DNA of 64,000 nt from Palaemon carinicauda (GCF_036898095.1 NC_090757.1:63853081-63917080); one strand, 5' to 3'; counted from the stretch's first letter, positions 34,150 to 47,400 are shown. Notes: generated from the sequence alone by a model not told the origin. Numbers and translations are program-made.

Positions 34150-36076
34150 CATGAAGTACTATGCGACCTTTTCTTGGTCAATGATCTCCGTAGCTGAAAA
34201 CGAGGCCAAGAGTCCCGACAGTCTCTCGTATGGAACCCCTCTGTTAAGTGCCTCTATACAGTGGTCTATTTGCAGGGCCAGAAGAGGCTTGCTGATCACC
34301 TCGTAGTACCTCCTCTGCTGCACAAATGGCAACAAGAGGAGTTTTGAGGAGGAGCCTGTAGACTGTGAGATTGCTTTCCTCCTTGCACTCTTCAACTTTG
34401 AATAGGGAAATGCTGCACTGGTCCTCGGCGGTTTCTGAGTGCCATATACATGCCCCAGGACCATGTCTTAATGGATTTGACAGATCATTGATAGCTCTCC
34501 TGCCGGATAAGACCTACCAGAAGGCATGCTCAGACTTCGTCTGCTCCGCCTCCATTAGCTTTGGGCTAGTGGCTCTAGGCAATAGATCGTCCTCGAAATC
34601 TAGTTGCTCATCCATCTCCAAGCTCTCATCCATAGGAGCCCGGGGGGGGGGGGGGTCTTAGTCCTGGAATAAGAGACTTTCCCACACCTCTCTTGATGAG
34701 GCACAGAAGCTCTAGCTAAGGACTTGGGAACAGTATTCAAGTCCTTCAGAACCCTGCACAGGGGTAGGTATTCTTCCCGAGTAGACGGCCTTGAGGTTGT
34801 CTCTTTCCTGACTATCTCGCAAAGGGTGAGGGTCTCTCGGTGATGAGTGAAAATCCCAAAACCCCTGGCGGCGATCATGAGGTGAGGAGTGTTCGTCTGA
34901 AGACGAGTGATGAGTTGCCGTGGCCCCGGAGGTTAGAACCGCTAGGTTCTCCTCCAAGATCCGGTGCCTTCTGGAGTGTAGAAGAACCTGTGCTTCACTT
35001 CTGGGAAGGGTGGTAACTTCAAGTTGTTGGACCTATGGGCCCCCTTCAGTTCCAACGAGGCCAAGGCAATAGCCTTCAACTTCTCCCCGATGTCCTGGGG
35101 GAGAGGTAAAGCCAAGGAGGACTTTACCTGGCTCGGAGCTCTGAACCAGGGCTCCAGACCGGTGGAGTTGCGCTGCGATAGTGCGAGGTAGGGCTCTGGA
35201 AGACCTTTAAGCTTCTGGATGAGGCCGAGGACCCTGCAGGAGGAGGAAGCCTCCTCGGGCACTTGGTTCTCGGTATGGCCCCTCGACCACACCTTGGAAG
35301 GCAGAGCCCACTCTCCAGTACCGGGAGCTATGCTAGGGGGTCCATCCCACAGAGTTGGGGAAGAAATGTACATGTACCGGTGATCCGCCTCTCCGGTAGG
35401 AGGAGCCCCACTCCGCTCTTCCTGCGCCCGGCTACGTTTTGCTACAGGAAAGGGACCTGGGGACACGGAGTCATATGACAACGACCTAAAGGAGTAGCGT
35501 TTCCTTCCTCGGTCCTCTGTCCCCTCTCGACGTGCCCGGTCCAAGGCGGAGGGGAAGGGGCATGTGGTGACATCAAAGGAAGAAAACTTCTCCCATCGGA
35601 CGGGAGGGGAGCCATCCCCTGCTCTCCACGCCGGCAAGAAGTCTCTCGGTGGGGACCTGAACGGGGTTCTTGGGAGATCCGACCAGATCTCTTGGGACCA
35701 TAAGGAGAAATTGACGCCAGGAAGTTGCTGAGCAGAAGCTGGGACTTCTGCTCTGTGAGTGGAGGAGGAAGCGGCTACCTGTAGCTCGGAGGAAGCCACA
35801 CACACAGCTGGTGGAACGCAACATAGCAGTCCGTCCTAAGCTGATGCCTGATGACTCGGTTGGGCGGTCCCCGGTACGGGAGCTTGGGCTGACGGCCCAG
35901 GCTGAGAGGCCTGGAAAGCTGACTGGGCTGGGCAGACCAAGATGACGGCGCCTGAGCGGAGGGGAACTGGTCTGCGTGGTAAAGACGTGGAGCTGCGGAC
36001 CATCCGCTGTGAAGACCGTGCTGTGCTGGAGCAGCATCATCTCCCACAACAACTCCGCTACGTCCGGCATGGCCAG
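34150..36076 (-). pseudogene. DIRS-type gag (element E), frameshifted
   Basis: Serine/proline-rich and arginine-rich fragments in several frames: 36070-35573 from MPDVAELLWEMM, 35805-34942, and 34464-34159 with QQRRYYEVISKPLLALQID and ALNRGVPYERLSGLLASFS. The last block resembles the structural core of decapod DIRS gag proteins as I know them. The longest open piece is 287 residues. A G-run at about 34645 may be one frameshift point. Confidence 0.6.
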
Positions 36077-36301
36077 ACCTGGTGAAGGGGCGGAAGAATG
36101 TTTTCATATAAATAAAACGAAAAAACATAAATCTAAGAATAAGGAAAAAAATCAAATGGGCAGTAAGTTGGAGCAGTGGGTGCTCCATCTAGGTATTGAG
36201 TGAGTGGAGTTAACGGCTAACCCCTAACCCCAGGGGTTGGGGTGGTTATCCCTCGTTAAAGTCTTTTGGATAGTTTTTCAGATACACCAAAAGTAATATC
36301 A

Positions 36302-36502
<201 letters not shown>

Positions 36503-36551
36503 CTACAAACAAAAATATTACAAATGAAACCCTGCCATTGACAAGACAATT

Positions 36552-36602
36552 CCATATATATATATATATATATATATACATAATGAGAGAGAGAGAGAGA
36601 GA
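36552..36602. repeat. (TA)n followed by (GA)n
   Basis: Two short adjoining dinucleotide runs next to the FAM98 exon. Confidence 0.9.
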
Positions 36603-36920
36603 TATATGTGTGTCAGCCGTCTAAACAAATCAATAACAAAGAGTATTGTGTTAAATATTCCTTAACTTAATCAAAATATAACAAATTTGGAAATAATTTG
36701 TATTTTTCCTAACTTACAAACCTGGAGCTATTTATTAGGGTAATACTTCTGGCGCAGCTGAAAGACGAGCCATGATGATTTTAGTGAGGGATAACTACCC
36801 CATCCACTAGTTAGCGGGTGGGGGGGTGGGGTAGACTGGCTACCCCGCTCACTCACACCTCTCGGCTGAGTAACCACTTTCCTTTATGGCAGGACTTCTC
36901 GGGGGACAGGGTGGCGGGCC

Positions 36921-37025
36921 AATTTGTATAAATAGCTCCAGGTTTGTATGTTAGGAAAAATACAAATTATTTCCAAATTTGTTATTTGTTCCGACAGAGA
37001 TACAAACCTTCGCTATTTATTAGGG
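36921..37025. repeat. Element B internal complementary region
   Basis: The best-preserved ICR of the family: complement of the 3' end (through CCAAATTTGTTAT) joined to complement of the 5' end (TTTGTTCCGACAGAGATAC). Confidence 0.85.
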
Positions 37026-37937
37026 TGACTTACTCTTAGGAGGGAGGAAGTCCTCACCAACTGGCCTTGGTCATGACCCAGGGTCCCCTCAATTTCGATC
37101 TGTGATCAATAGTAGAAAGGACCCTACCCTCGCTAAAATCAAGTGCCGATATGAGGTGATGCACTGATAGCGGCCTGCAAAAGCTTGTGTGTGAGTGGAA
37201 CTAACAGTGTGGCTTGTCTTTAACATAGGAACTCGAGTACAGAACCTATTGTTCTTAAAGACTTACCCAATACCCTCCCTCTAAAAGGTATTGGGGGCGT
37301 AACAAAGTATTCTTCTACAGTGAACCCTCGTTTATCGCGGTAGATAGGTTCCAGACGCGGGCGCGATAGGTGAAAATCCGCGAAGTAGTGACATCATATT
37401 TACCTATTTATTTAACATGTATATTCGGACTTTTAAAACCTTCCCTTGTACGTAGTACTGTTAACAAACCACCCTTTAATGTACAGAACACTTAATGCAT
37501 GTACTACAGCACCCTAAACTAAAACAGGCACAAATATTAAAGGCGATTTTATATCATGCGTTTCCTAAACACCTAAAAAGCACGATAAAAAATGGCAACC
37601 AATGTTTTGTTTACGTTCATCTCTGATCATAATGAAGAAACAAACTCATTTAGTGTACACATATAGTATAGGTTAGTTTTTGCATCGATTATATTGATTA
37701 TACAGTACTGTATGTTGATTTTTTTATTACCAATGTTTTAGTTTACGTATTTTTCTTAGGACTTCCAAATGAAATGTTTTTCTTTATGACGCCGCCTGAA
37801 ACGACGGCGTCATAAAGTACTGTACGCTCAGTAAACAACCACGCTCAGAACAAACAAGGCATTTAACGCGCATGATGATAGTGATAAATAATGATACAGT
37901 ACATACAGTATTGTACGTAGCAAAGCAGGAAAACAAC

Positions 37938-37938
<1 letters not shown>

Positions 37939-38024
<86 letters not shown>
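37939..38024. repeat. (GA)n microsatellite inside the Tigger element
   Basis: About 42 uninterrupted GA units. Confidence 0.97.
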
Positions 38025-38027
<3 letters not shown>

Positions 38028-38329
38028 TTTACGTACGTAAATGTAAATTTAAAAAAAAAAAATATGATAGGTTACAACATGTAGACTTTTAAAACCTTCC
38101 CTTTAACTTAATGCATACAGTACGTACAGTACTAAACTATAAAACAGGCACAAATACAGTTTTAGAATGTACAGTAAGAATATTAAAGTCAAAAATAAAG
38201 ATTGTTACTGTACTCACCACGAAAGAAGTTCAAGAAAAACTTGAATGATGATGGCGATGAATTTGCTGCACAGTAGAAATGATGATGATGAAGCTGATGA
38301 TGTGTTCTACTGTGCAGCCAGGTAGTATT

Positions 38330-40207
38330 TTACGTCTCTTCAGACGGAGGTGTCTTTTCCTGGGACACCTCTTCAACTTCTTCCTGGGAAACTTCTTCAA
38401 TTTCTTCCGAAGGCGTACTAGCAGGAGGAACTGGCTCTTTTTTGCGAGGCTGGAAGAACATTGTGATCGGAAGTTGTTGCCGCTGCTTCTTTTTTCGATC
38501 CAAGAGCATTTTGTAGGGAGTCATGTCTTCATCGATCTTGTTGCAGAATTGCATCGAGCGAACCATATCCTCGTCCCACTCTTGCAACATTTCTTTCAAC
38601 TCCTTCGCATGGTTGCAGGCCTTGGCAAGCCGTTCTAATGTTAAGCCCGTTTCTTCGACATTTTCTTGGGTCTCTTCCTGGGTATCACTCTCTTCTTCAC
38701 TTGCCGATTTCGTCAGGTCTTCGAGGTCTGCGTCAGTTAGGGGCTGGGAATGGCAGTCCAACAACTCGTCGACGTCTTCAGTCGTCATGTCGCCGAACCC
38801 GTCACCTCCAATTATGGCAGCCAACTGCACAGATTTGCGTATTGCAGAGTGTTGGATTTCCGACGGAGTAAATCCCTTGTCGTCGTAAACAATATCGGGC
38901 CACAACTTCTTCCAGCTCGCATTCACGGTTGCAGGTTTCATCTCTTGAAGTGCCTTCTGAATATTCTGCAGGCACGTGGCTATGGTGTACTGCCGCCAGT
39001 ACGCCTTCAAGTTAAAATCTTCATCCTCATCATCTTGGGCAGCATCCACACACGCAACGAGGTCCGCCAAGATGTTCTTCGTGTAGAGGGCCTTGAACGC
39101 CCTGATAACCCCCTGGTCCATCGGTTGAATTAATGACGTGGTGTTGGGTGGCAGGAACTCAACCTGAATGCCCTCATGCGACAGGTCAGTTGCGTGTCCA
39201 CCAGCGTTATCCATAAGGAGAAGGATCTTGAATGGCAAGCCCTTCTCTAAGAGATATTTGCTGACTTGCGGGATAAAACACTGATGGAACCAGTTGGAGG
39301 TCAGCATCTTCGTAATCCATGCTTTTTGATTATGCATCCAGTACACGGGAAGGAGATTCTTATTTTTATTTTTCAAAGCGCGAGGATTTTTCGACTCATA
39401 AATAAGCCCCGGCTTTAGCAAAAATCCAGCAGCATTGCCACACATCACGAGGGTAACGCGATCCTTGAATGCTTTAAAGCCAGAGGCTTTGGCTTCTTCT
39501 TTGAACAGGAAAGTTCGCGACGGCATTCTCTTCCAAAACAAGCCGGTCTCATCCATATTAAAGACTTGTTCCGGCTTGTATCCACCTTCGGCGATAATAT
39601 TCTTGAACGTCTGGTTCACGTAAGTTTCAGCAGCTGCAGTGTCAGCGGAAGCAGACTCCCCATGCAGGGAAACGCTTTTCAGGGCGAAGCGTTTCTGAAA
39701 CTTCGCAAACCATCCTTTGCTGGCGGAAAAACGTTTCTGAGGCTAGGAATCAGTGGATGTCCCTGGTTGAGGATCATCTGCATCATCATCATCTTCAGCA
39801 TGGTTGCCGTCGTCGTCTTTAGGTTCCTTTGCAGCAAAATTCTCATATAAGCTCAAAGCCTTTGTTTGGATGGTGTTCGTATCCAACGCTATGTTCTTCT
39901 TCCAGCAGTCGGCAATCCACACAGCTAAAGCACCTTCCATGCGTACGATCGTTTTATTACGCGTTGTAACGACTCGCTTCGCTGATCTGCTAAAGGTGAT
40001 TGCAGTCGTCTTTCTAATGTTCGCCTCGTCCTTCTTGATATAGCGAACAGTAGATTCGTTGATGCCAAAATGGCGGCCAGCGGCCGCGTAACTTCTACCA
40101 TCTTTTAACATGTCGAGAAGCGTAACCTTCTCAGCTATCGTCATCATCCTTCGGTGGCGTTTAGGCTCACTACCAGCCTTAAGAGAAGCAGAACGCTTGG
40201 GAGCCAT
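38330..40207 (-). pseudogene. Tigger transposase, one in-frame stop
   Basis: One frame of 625 codons interrupted only by a TAG at 39743-39745. The N-terminal 154 residues hold the CENP-B-type DNA-binding part: MAPKRSASLKAG, then TIAEKVTLLDML and AAGRHFGINESTVRYIKK. Forty-one codons after the stop comes the 429-residue frame with the DDE_1 domain: NMDETG (D23 of this frame), LLMDNAGGH (D137) and IQPMDQG (D168), a DD30D spacing as in Tigger. The tail is acidic (EEESDTQEETQENVEE) and ends in ESP-rich repeats. It catalyses cut-and-paste transposition at TA. The single stop suggests recent inactivation, unless it is read through. Confidence 0.93.
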
Positions 40208-40529
40208 TACAGTAGGATTTACAGTAACAAAAAGTTCAACTTATAAAAGTCGCACACAGCACAGATTCACAAACTTAAGAACGTCTACTCAGCGATACGC
40301 GGTAACAGAGAGTGGACGATCCAGCCCCGCGAGAACCTAGATGCTGCGGGTAGGGGATGATGGAAAAACACCAATCACAGGCTAGATAACAAAACTTGAG
40401 TTCTGATTTGTCATCTATCAGCGCTTGAACCAATCACAACCCGTCTTACAGTACTATGATGCGTAGGTTACCAACTCATAGAAGATGCCCCGCGCATACC
40501 GAACGTACGTAGATTAAGTAAATACCGTA

Positions 40530-40665
40530 ATAATAATAAATAATGATAATAATACAGTACAGTACTGTAATAATAATAATAATGATAATAATAATAACAA
40601 TAATAATTTTATTAACAACAACAACAATAATAATAATAATAACAATAATAATAATACAGCTTTAC
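40530..40665. repeat. (TAA)n-type microsatellite in the Tigger element
   Basis: Imperfect TAA/TAATGA/CAA triplets. Confidence 0.9.
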
Positions 40666-41394
40666 GTAAGCTATTTTACGCCTCTCTCTCTCTCTCTCTC
40701 GTACGCTTATTCGAAATGTGATTTTTGCAACAAAGAATATTATTGGATGCAGTACTACGTACGTATACATACAAAAGATTCATGGAAAAGAAGCACATCC
40801 ATTACATTTGTAGTACAGTAGTAGCCAACAGCAGCCTTACACCATTCTAATATGGTATGACTGCATCTGATTTGCATTTCATGTTCGATTTAATTTTACT
40901 ACGTACTGTATACAGTACTGAATTATCGTATGATCACATTCTCTTTTCGTGTTTTATTTCTTTCTGTGCTGAATTATATATCATATGTAATGCAATGAAC
41001 AATCAGTAAGAACAGATATTACTAATTACAGTATTAATGGAATTACAGGTAACAAAATATCGTATTTGGTTGTCTTCAGATTTCGCGGTATTTTCGAATT
41101 TTCCGGAAAATCCGCGATATGTATATATATATGGGTTATGGGAAAACCCCGCGAAGTGGTGAATCCGCGATTGTCGAACCGCGAAGTAGCGAGGGTTCAC
41201 TGTATACTTAGGAGGCACAAGGGAAATGGGTCTTACCTGCAGCGAGGTGAGGTCAGCTATGCTGAGGCTTGCGGTGCTGTTTTCCCCATAGGGGAGAAGG
41301 CGAAAGGAAGAAAGGAGCCAGGCATTCTTACTCATTCCCCCAAGACTAATCCGGGTAGCCTCATTCCTCAATCCTCTGCTACTTGTCCATCAAG

Positions 41395-41770
41395 GAGCCC
41401 GAGGTGCTTAGACCATTTGTTGTGCGACCAACACAGGACCAATGGAAAAGGTCTCCATGTTCTTGTGGGTTACGTCATTGCAGGTAGTGGGCCGTGAAGG
41501 TTGACTGACGCTTCCACAAGCCCACTTAAAGTATCTGCACCACATTTCCCCTTTGGTTTACCCCTCCTCTTTATGTGAGGGGCTAGCCAGTGTTCATTAC
41601 ACAGAAACGGATGTCTGTTTACCTGTGGGCAGGGTTTGAAACATTCGTAATGTAATGAAAGATGCCCACGCTGTTGCTATCATTCTTGAACGCCAGGGAA
41701 GTAGCAACGCCAGTGACGTTACGAGCTCTGGGTCCTAGGATAGAGGAGAGTCTAGATTAAGAGTAACCTC
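41395..41770 (-). pseudogene. Tyrosine recombinase C-terminal remnant (element B)
   Basis: Counterpart of 780-1070 in element A, interrupted by the duplicated 150-base segment 41544-41695. The same FTAHYL and ATSLAF-type blocks are recognisable on either side. Confidence 0.6.
41544..41695. repeat. Segment duplicated from within element B
   Basis: Almost identical to 44204-44346 and in the same orientation. Element A has this sequence only once (about 3463-3610). The right junction falls in a shared TTCTTnAACGnCAG motif, so a microhomology-guided template switch is the simplest explanation. Confidence 0.9.
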
Positions 41771-42479
41771 AATTGCGTTCAGATCCCTGAGAGGGGAAGG
41801 AAATCCTTGAGGTCTTCCTCTTGACCTTCCCCATGCTGGTCAACAGTGCCGACACACGGGGGCGAGCTGGTATCGTCCTTTTAAGGTAACCCCACAGACT
41901 TCTCAATGGGTAAAATTCCAGTTGATGGGTTTCCGGTTACCAAACGAAGACTCTTCATTCAAAATGGGCTGCACCTAGAGTAAAGCACACTCAGATTTGA
42001 GTCTTGGCAATCCACTCAGGGATGCCGCTGAGGATTACTTCTCCTAGTCTCCTAGGGTAGGAGACATCAGAGGTTAGATCATAAAACACAATACCTCTCT
42101 TGGTTAAAAGCCCAAGTGAGTAGAAAGGGCATCTTCCGTGTAAGGAAGCGATCTGCTGCTGCGCCTAAGGTTCGTAGAGAGGGGCCTTCAGAGACTGAAG
42201 GACCCGAACCGCGTTCCCAGGATGAGGTTGAGATCCGACGGGGGACAAGTTATTCCACACTTGCATAAGTAAAGGCATCGATGGGAGAGAATCCCCTTCC
42301 ACAACATCAGTCACAAAGGACCAAACACTTCGCCTGGAAGACCGACGCTGAAAAGTGTCTGAGGAGCCTAGACATCTTTTCCTTAAGCTGTTGCGAAAGG
42401 CCTCTCTCAGAGGGGTGGTGTAGGATCGTCTCAGGCCTGAAGTCGAAGCAAAGCTACGGCTTAGGAAAGTGTTAGCATG

Positions 42480-45430
42480 TGGCTGCTTGGAAGATCATGC
42501 CGTGGAGGAAGATCCCTCGGAACTCCGTCAGGAGCTATAGAAGGTCCAGGAACCATTCTGCAGGTTGCCATAGCGAAGCTATTGGAGCTCCGTCAGGGGG
42601 TGCAGAAGGTCTGGGAACCATTCTGCGGGATGCCATAGCGAAGCTATTGGAGTCATTGATAAGATCCTGCTTATTCTGACTTGGCTGAGGACTTCTTCAC
42701 CAGACCGAATGGGGGAAAATAAAAACAAGGCACACCTCTAGGCCGCCCCACCGATCTTGGAATACATCTCGTTTGAGGGCCTGAGGAACAGTCGAGTGGG
42801 AGCCTGAAGATCAGGGCCACTGCAAGCATAACCACAGTCAGGGACTCCACAAAGTTGAGACTCTGTTGGATACAAGATGATTCCAAGACACTAGGAGCCC
42901 ACTATCTGGGTGGCTTTGCAAGCACATTCCTATACCAGGAATGATTCGAGCAGATGGGGGCAACTAGTTGTCCTCTGTCCATTTGAGGCTTTGTACTGCT
43001 AGATGGTTCTCTAAGAGAGGTGAATGCTGGTACCTTTCTGAATCTGCCAACAGACGAGGATGGAATGGTATGGCACATGGCCCTCCTCTCTCTTTTGATG
43101 CATTATAGAGAGCATCAGGTCCAGAGGGAAGACGAGAAGACAGGCCTCTTTGCAGAAGCTCTCGTCTGCCACCCATCATCTGTGGATTGTCTAGCGGTGA
43201 AGGGGGGGGGGGAGTGCATAGCAATAATCACACCTCGAGATGATGTCGAGACATGTAACTAATTGGACGTTCTTGCAATGAAGAGGAACAGCCTGTTCTC
43301 CCTCCAACTGCCACTAATCCAGTGTGGTTGGCCGAATACGACCGATACAAAACGGTAAACCAATTAATCAGTACAGCTTATGTTATAATAGCGAATCTCC
43401 ATAGAGATCACTTTCCGGACAAGAGAATGTACGGTATTCACCGAACGCATCCAACCAAAACCAAGAGGGGATTGAGACGTATCATCAATCTATTGTTGGG
43501 TGGGTAAAGAGCATAAGTCTACTACGGAGTAGTAACACCGAACTGTGCGCATGACAAGTATACATGCGTAGTTCGACTTGAAAGTCGTGTCCGGAACTCA
43601 GTTGAAGAATAGTCGTGTCCGGAACTCAGTTGAAGAATGTTGGGAACGTTCGTAATGGAGGTTTCTCCTTCTTAGGACAAAAAACGTTCGTACTTCTCCG
43701 TCTCCGATCAGTAACCTACCATTTATATTAAATGTTCCCTACTAGGGAACAGAAATGCTTATGAGAAGTTTCCAGCCAAAGCCTTTGTAGGAGACTAAGA
43801 CTTCCGATTGGGGGAAAGGAAAAAATGCCTATAATGAGGCAGAACGTAAATGCCGAATGTCTGGTTACAGGAAAGTAGCCAAGTAATGTACTGAATAACC
43901 TGGTTTCAGTAAGGGATATAAATATACAACTTAATAGAACGGAGTTCTAATTGGAAGATGTATATAGCCCTTATTGGCAGGAAGATTGCTTGCACGCATA
44001 TATGTACTTGTCCATTTGCGTTAGCGCATACGTATTCTCTGCCTATAGGAAACGTTTGCAACGAATCCGGTTGCGGGAATAATGTATGTGCGACGAATTG
44101 CAACATTATTGCCAAAAGAATTTTGATCGTTGACTAACTGTAATATTTTCTTGAATGAGAGCGAACATGTTCTCAAATAAAATATACAGTTATAGAGGCG
44201 ATCATTTCCCCTTTGGTTTACCCCTCCTCTTTATGTGAGGGGCTAGCCAGTGTTCATTACACAGAAACGGATGTCTGTTTACCTGTGGGCAGGGTTTGAA
44301 ACATTCGTAATGTAATGAATGATGCCCACGCTGTTGCTATCATTCTTTAACGTCAGCTAACAATGTTCCTTCGGGACTAATTGTTCGAAACAATAACCCT
44401 GTAAGGATAGAATAAAAAGTCTTGAAAGACTATCATGTAAAACGGCAAGTTGTTGTACCCAGGGTACAAAGACGGGGGAGGCTGCCTCCATCAAACGGTA
44501 GAACCGAGTTTAAGACAATAACCTCGCGGTTTTGTCTTGGCTAGAGTGCATGCTCCAGGAAGGCTTACGGCCTTCATGAAGTTTTAACACCCATTGAAGT
44601 TTTGTAAAACCTTCTCAGAAACGAGTCTCCCGAAAAAGGGTGGTCTCGTATGTGGGGGTTTGCTTCAAGAAGGCCAGACATAATTGCCATCGACCGCTTA
44701 CCCAAAGAGGTTGTTATCAAACGCTTCTCGCTAGACCTGCCAGGGGAAATGAACTGCAATGTAAAGAATACCATTCCCCGCTCATTTCCATCTGCTAACC
44801 AAACCACTCGAAGTGGGAAGGTGGAGGAAAGATGAAGGTGGTTCGTTCGAAAACGAAAGGATCGGTGCTGGCGAAACCAGACTAGCTGATACAGTCATCA
44901 GCTGGGAGTGTAGAGTGACGTATCAAGTTACACCTTTGGAAGACCAATCCTGTAGAAGGGGGGAGGGGGGTTCGACCATAGAGTTTTCAGAAAACTCTGG
45001 ATCGCGGAAACAGAGAGATTCGGATGAGAACCTACGGGTTCAGAATCTATTTGTGAATTCCTTTCTTACGACCTTAAGGGATGTTGTGCCGAGAACCCGC
45101 AGGAACTCTGTCACTGATTCCTGATGGAATTTCCAGGAATCGTGTTACGTGACCAGGACCCAAAGGAACTGTGTCATAGTTACCCGTAGAGATTCGTAAA
45201 CCCTAAGGCAGCAGGCATCCCTCTGTCATCAGAGTAAAACTGTTGATGACGATGGGTACGCGCAAACAATTTACGGGATGAGAGTTTGAAAACTCTGTCA
45301 TGAGAGTAAACCTCTTGTGCACTCGTGAACACTTCGCGCAACGCTGTCATATAAGTATGGCTATGATCACGAGAACCCAAAGGTTCAGCGTGAACTATGT
45401 TGTGAGTGCCCGAAGGGTCCTAAGAATTGT
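42480..45430. other. Element B body without genes
   Basis: Counterpart of 1740-4650 in element A. It contains many short inverted repeats, a 60-70-base tandem duplication at about 42515-42650 and a second small duplication at about 43571-43640. No coding region is supported. Confidence 0.6.
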
Positions 45431-45439
45431 TCGCGCACT

Positions 45440-45880
45440 TCAACTGATTGCGTGAGTGCCAAGTACAGTAGGTTGTGCGCTCCAATTCGATCGTGTGCGC
45501 ACGCTAATATGGTTGTGCGCTTCTATCCGATCGTATGCGCCATTATGGTCGTGCGCTCTTGCGCCGAACTGTTGGTAGGCGGAAGGGAGCACGTGTGCGC
45601 GCCCTTCCCGATAGCGCGCACCTTTTCCGCGCTCGTGGAGCGCATGAGGTTCTTCGAGCACCTGGCACGTATAGGGTTTCTCGCGCGCAGGGCGCGCAGT
45701 GTGTTGTTCTCGAGCATGGCGCGCCACAGGATGTTCGTGCGTATGCCGAGCTACAGGATGTTCGCACATATGGCGTGCCATGATCGCCATTTTGCTTGCG
45801 AGCGCCAAGACGGTCGTGGGCGCCAAGTCGGTCGTGCGGGCCAATTTGGCCATGCGCGCCAACTTGGTCGTGTGCACGAA
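45440..45880. repeat. GTGCGCGC-rich array (element B)
   Basis: Longer and more diverged counterpart of 4660-4830, with units like GGTCGTGCGGGCCAATTTGG. Several overlapping long frames on both strands (for example 45452-45994 and 45543-46142) result from the composition. Confidence 0.7.
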
Positions 45881-45949
45881 AGCTCTCAGGTTGGTGAGAG
45901 AACTCACTGCTACGCTCAACCGAAGGTTCACAATAGGTTGTGTTGTGTG

Positions 45950-46700
45950 AGCGCGAACGATCAACACAACGAGAGTTTGAAAACTCTGTCATAAAAAGCG
46001 CAACGAGAAACTGAAGTTTCCCGGTCACTAAACACCGAAATGTTGGAGTGACTAAAGTTACGAGAGCCCAAGGGTTCAGCGTAACTAATGTTACGAGACC
46101 CCGAAGGGTCAGCGTAACGAGAAACCGAAGTTTCCCTGTCACAAAACACCGAAGTGTCAGTGACTAAAGTTATGAGAGCCCAAGGGTTCAACGTAACTAA
46201 TGTTACGAGACCCCAAAGGGTCAGCGTAACGAGAAACCGGTTTCCCTGTCACAACACACCGGAGTGTTAGAGGGACTAAAGTTACGAGAGCCCAAGGGTT
46301 CAGCGTAACTAATATTACAGGACCCCAAAGGGGTCAGCGCAACGAGAAACCGAAGTTTCCCTGTCAAAAAACATCGAAGTGTCAGAGTGACTAAAGTTAT
46401 GAGAGCCCAAGGGTTCTGCATAACTAATGTTACGAGACCCCAAAGGATCAGCCTAACGAGAAACCGAGGTTCCTCTTTCACGAGACCCCGAAAAGTCAGC
46501 GTGATTGATGGCACAAGTTCCCGAAGGCTCAACGTTAACATTGTTACGAGAGCCCGAAAGTTCAGCGTAACTAAAACCAGGTTTCGAGCGGAGTTTCGAA
46601 GGACTCCTACTGTCATGAGAACCCGCAGGATCAACATGATGAGAGCCCGAAGGCGCAACGATCACGCTAGCCCAAAAAGGTTATCGAACGAGACCCGGAA
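45950..46700 (-). repeat. Array of covarying stem-loop modules (element B)
   Basis: Same plan as 4960-5790. Verified modules: 46057-46085 (outer GTTACG/CGTAAC, inner GAGCC/GGTTC, loop CAAG) and 46090-46118 (GTTACG/CGTAAC, GACCC/GGGTC, loop CGAA). Spacers carry GAAAC-CGAA-GTTTC and ACAC-CGAA-GTGT hairpins. The array order is broadly shared with A, but individual modules have been gained or lost. Confidence 0.8.
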
Positions 46701-46939
46701 GGATCAAGGAGAACCAGCAGGTTCAAGATAACACCTCCGCGTAAGAGGTTTGTTCTCCCGAAGGAGAATGTCGCTTAAGAGAAGGCTCTCACTACGCCCC
46801 TGAAGGAGAACCATAAGCGTAACGGGGGACCGCCGATGCCCAGAGGTGGTCTTCTCTCGAGGACGAGAGACCCGTTCCCCCGAAGGGATAACCTGCTTCG
46901 GAGAAAGCTCTGCCACCGCCCCTGGCTGATCAGCAAGCT

Positions 46940-47400
46940 CCTACAAGTTATTTTTCGCGAACGAGAGGGAAGTTCTCCCGAAGGAGATCGCCTAAGACAA
47001 GCTTTCTACCAGCTCTACGAGAATAAAGCGTAGGCGTAAAATATCTCTCTCGCGAACGAGGGAGAAGTCCTCCCGAGGGAGGACATCGTCAAAGACAAGC
47101 TTTCTCCCAGCTCTATGGGAAAAAAAGCATAGGCTTAATAATCTCTCTCTCGCGAACGAGAGTGAAGTCCTCCCAAAGAAGGACATCGCCTAAGGCAAGC
47201 TTTCTCCCAGCTCTATGGGAAAAAGCGTAGGCGTAAAAATCTCTCTCGCGAACGAGAGAAGTCCTCCTGCAAGAAGACATAGCCTAAGTAAAGCTTTCTC
47301 CCAGCTCTATGGGAAAAAAGCATAGGCGTAAACAAAAATTACTCTCTCTCTCTATCTCTCTCTTGCGAGAGAGAGAGAGAAGTTCCCCTCGAAGGAGGAA
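46940..47400 (-). repeat. 98-bp hairpin tandem array (element B)
   Basis: About four units, against eight to nine in element A, with the same CTCTCG-CGAA-CGAGAG and GTCCTCC hairpins. Confidence 0.85.

Larger units (their letters stand above)
37318..41202 (-). mobile_element. Tigger (pogo-type) DNA transposon, nearly intact
   Basis: Ends CAGTGAACCCTCGTTTATCG and inverted CAGTGAACCCTCGCTACTTC, with TA on each side (37316-37317 and 41203-41204). The transposase is on the minus strand (38330-40207). Element A carries the same site without the insert: at about 620-640 TTCTTC is followed directly by TATACTTAG. So the insertion and its TA duplication can be read directly. A (GA)n run (37939-38024) and a (TAA)n region (40530-40660) lie in the non-coding parts. 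Confidence 0.95.

Noticed and set aside
45452..46142. Overlapping long open frames (175-199 codons) on both strands of element B
   Set aside because: They run through GC-rich short tandem repeats and hairpins, are open in several frames at once, differ in frame between A and B, and match no family.
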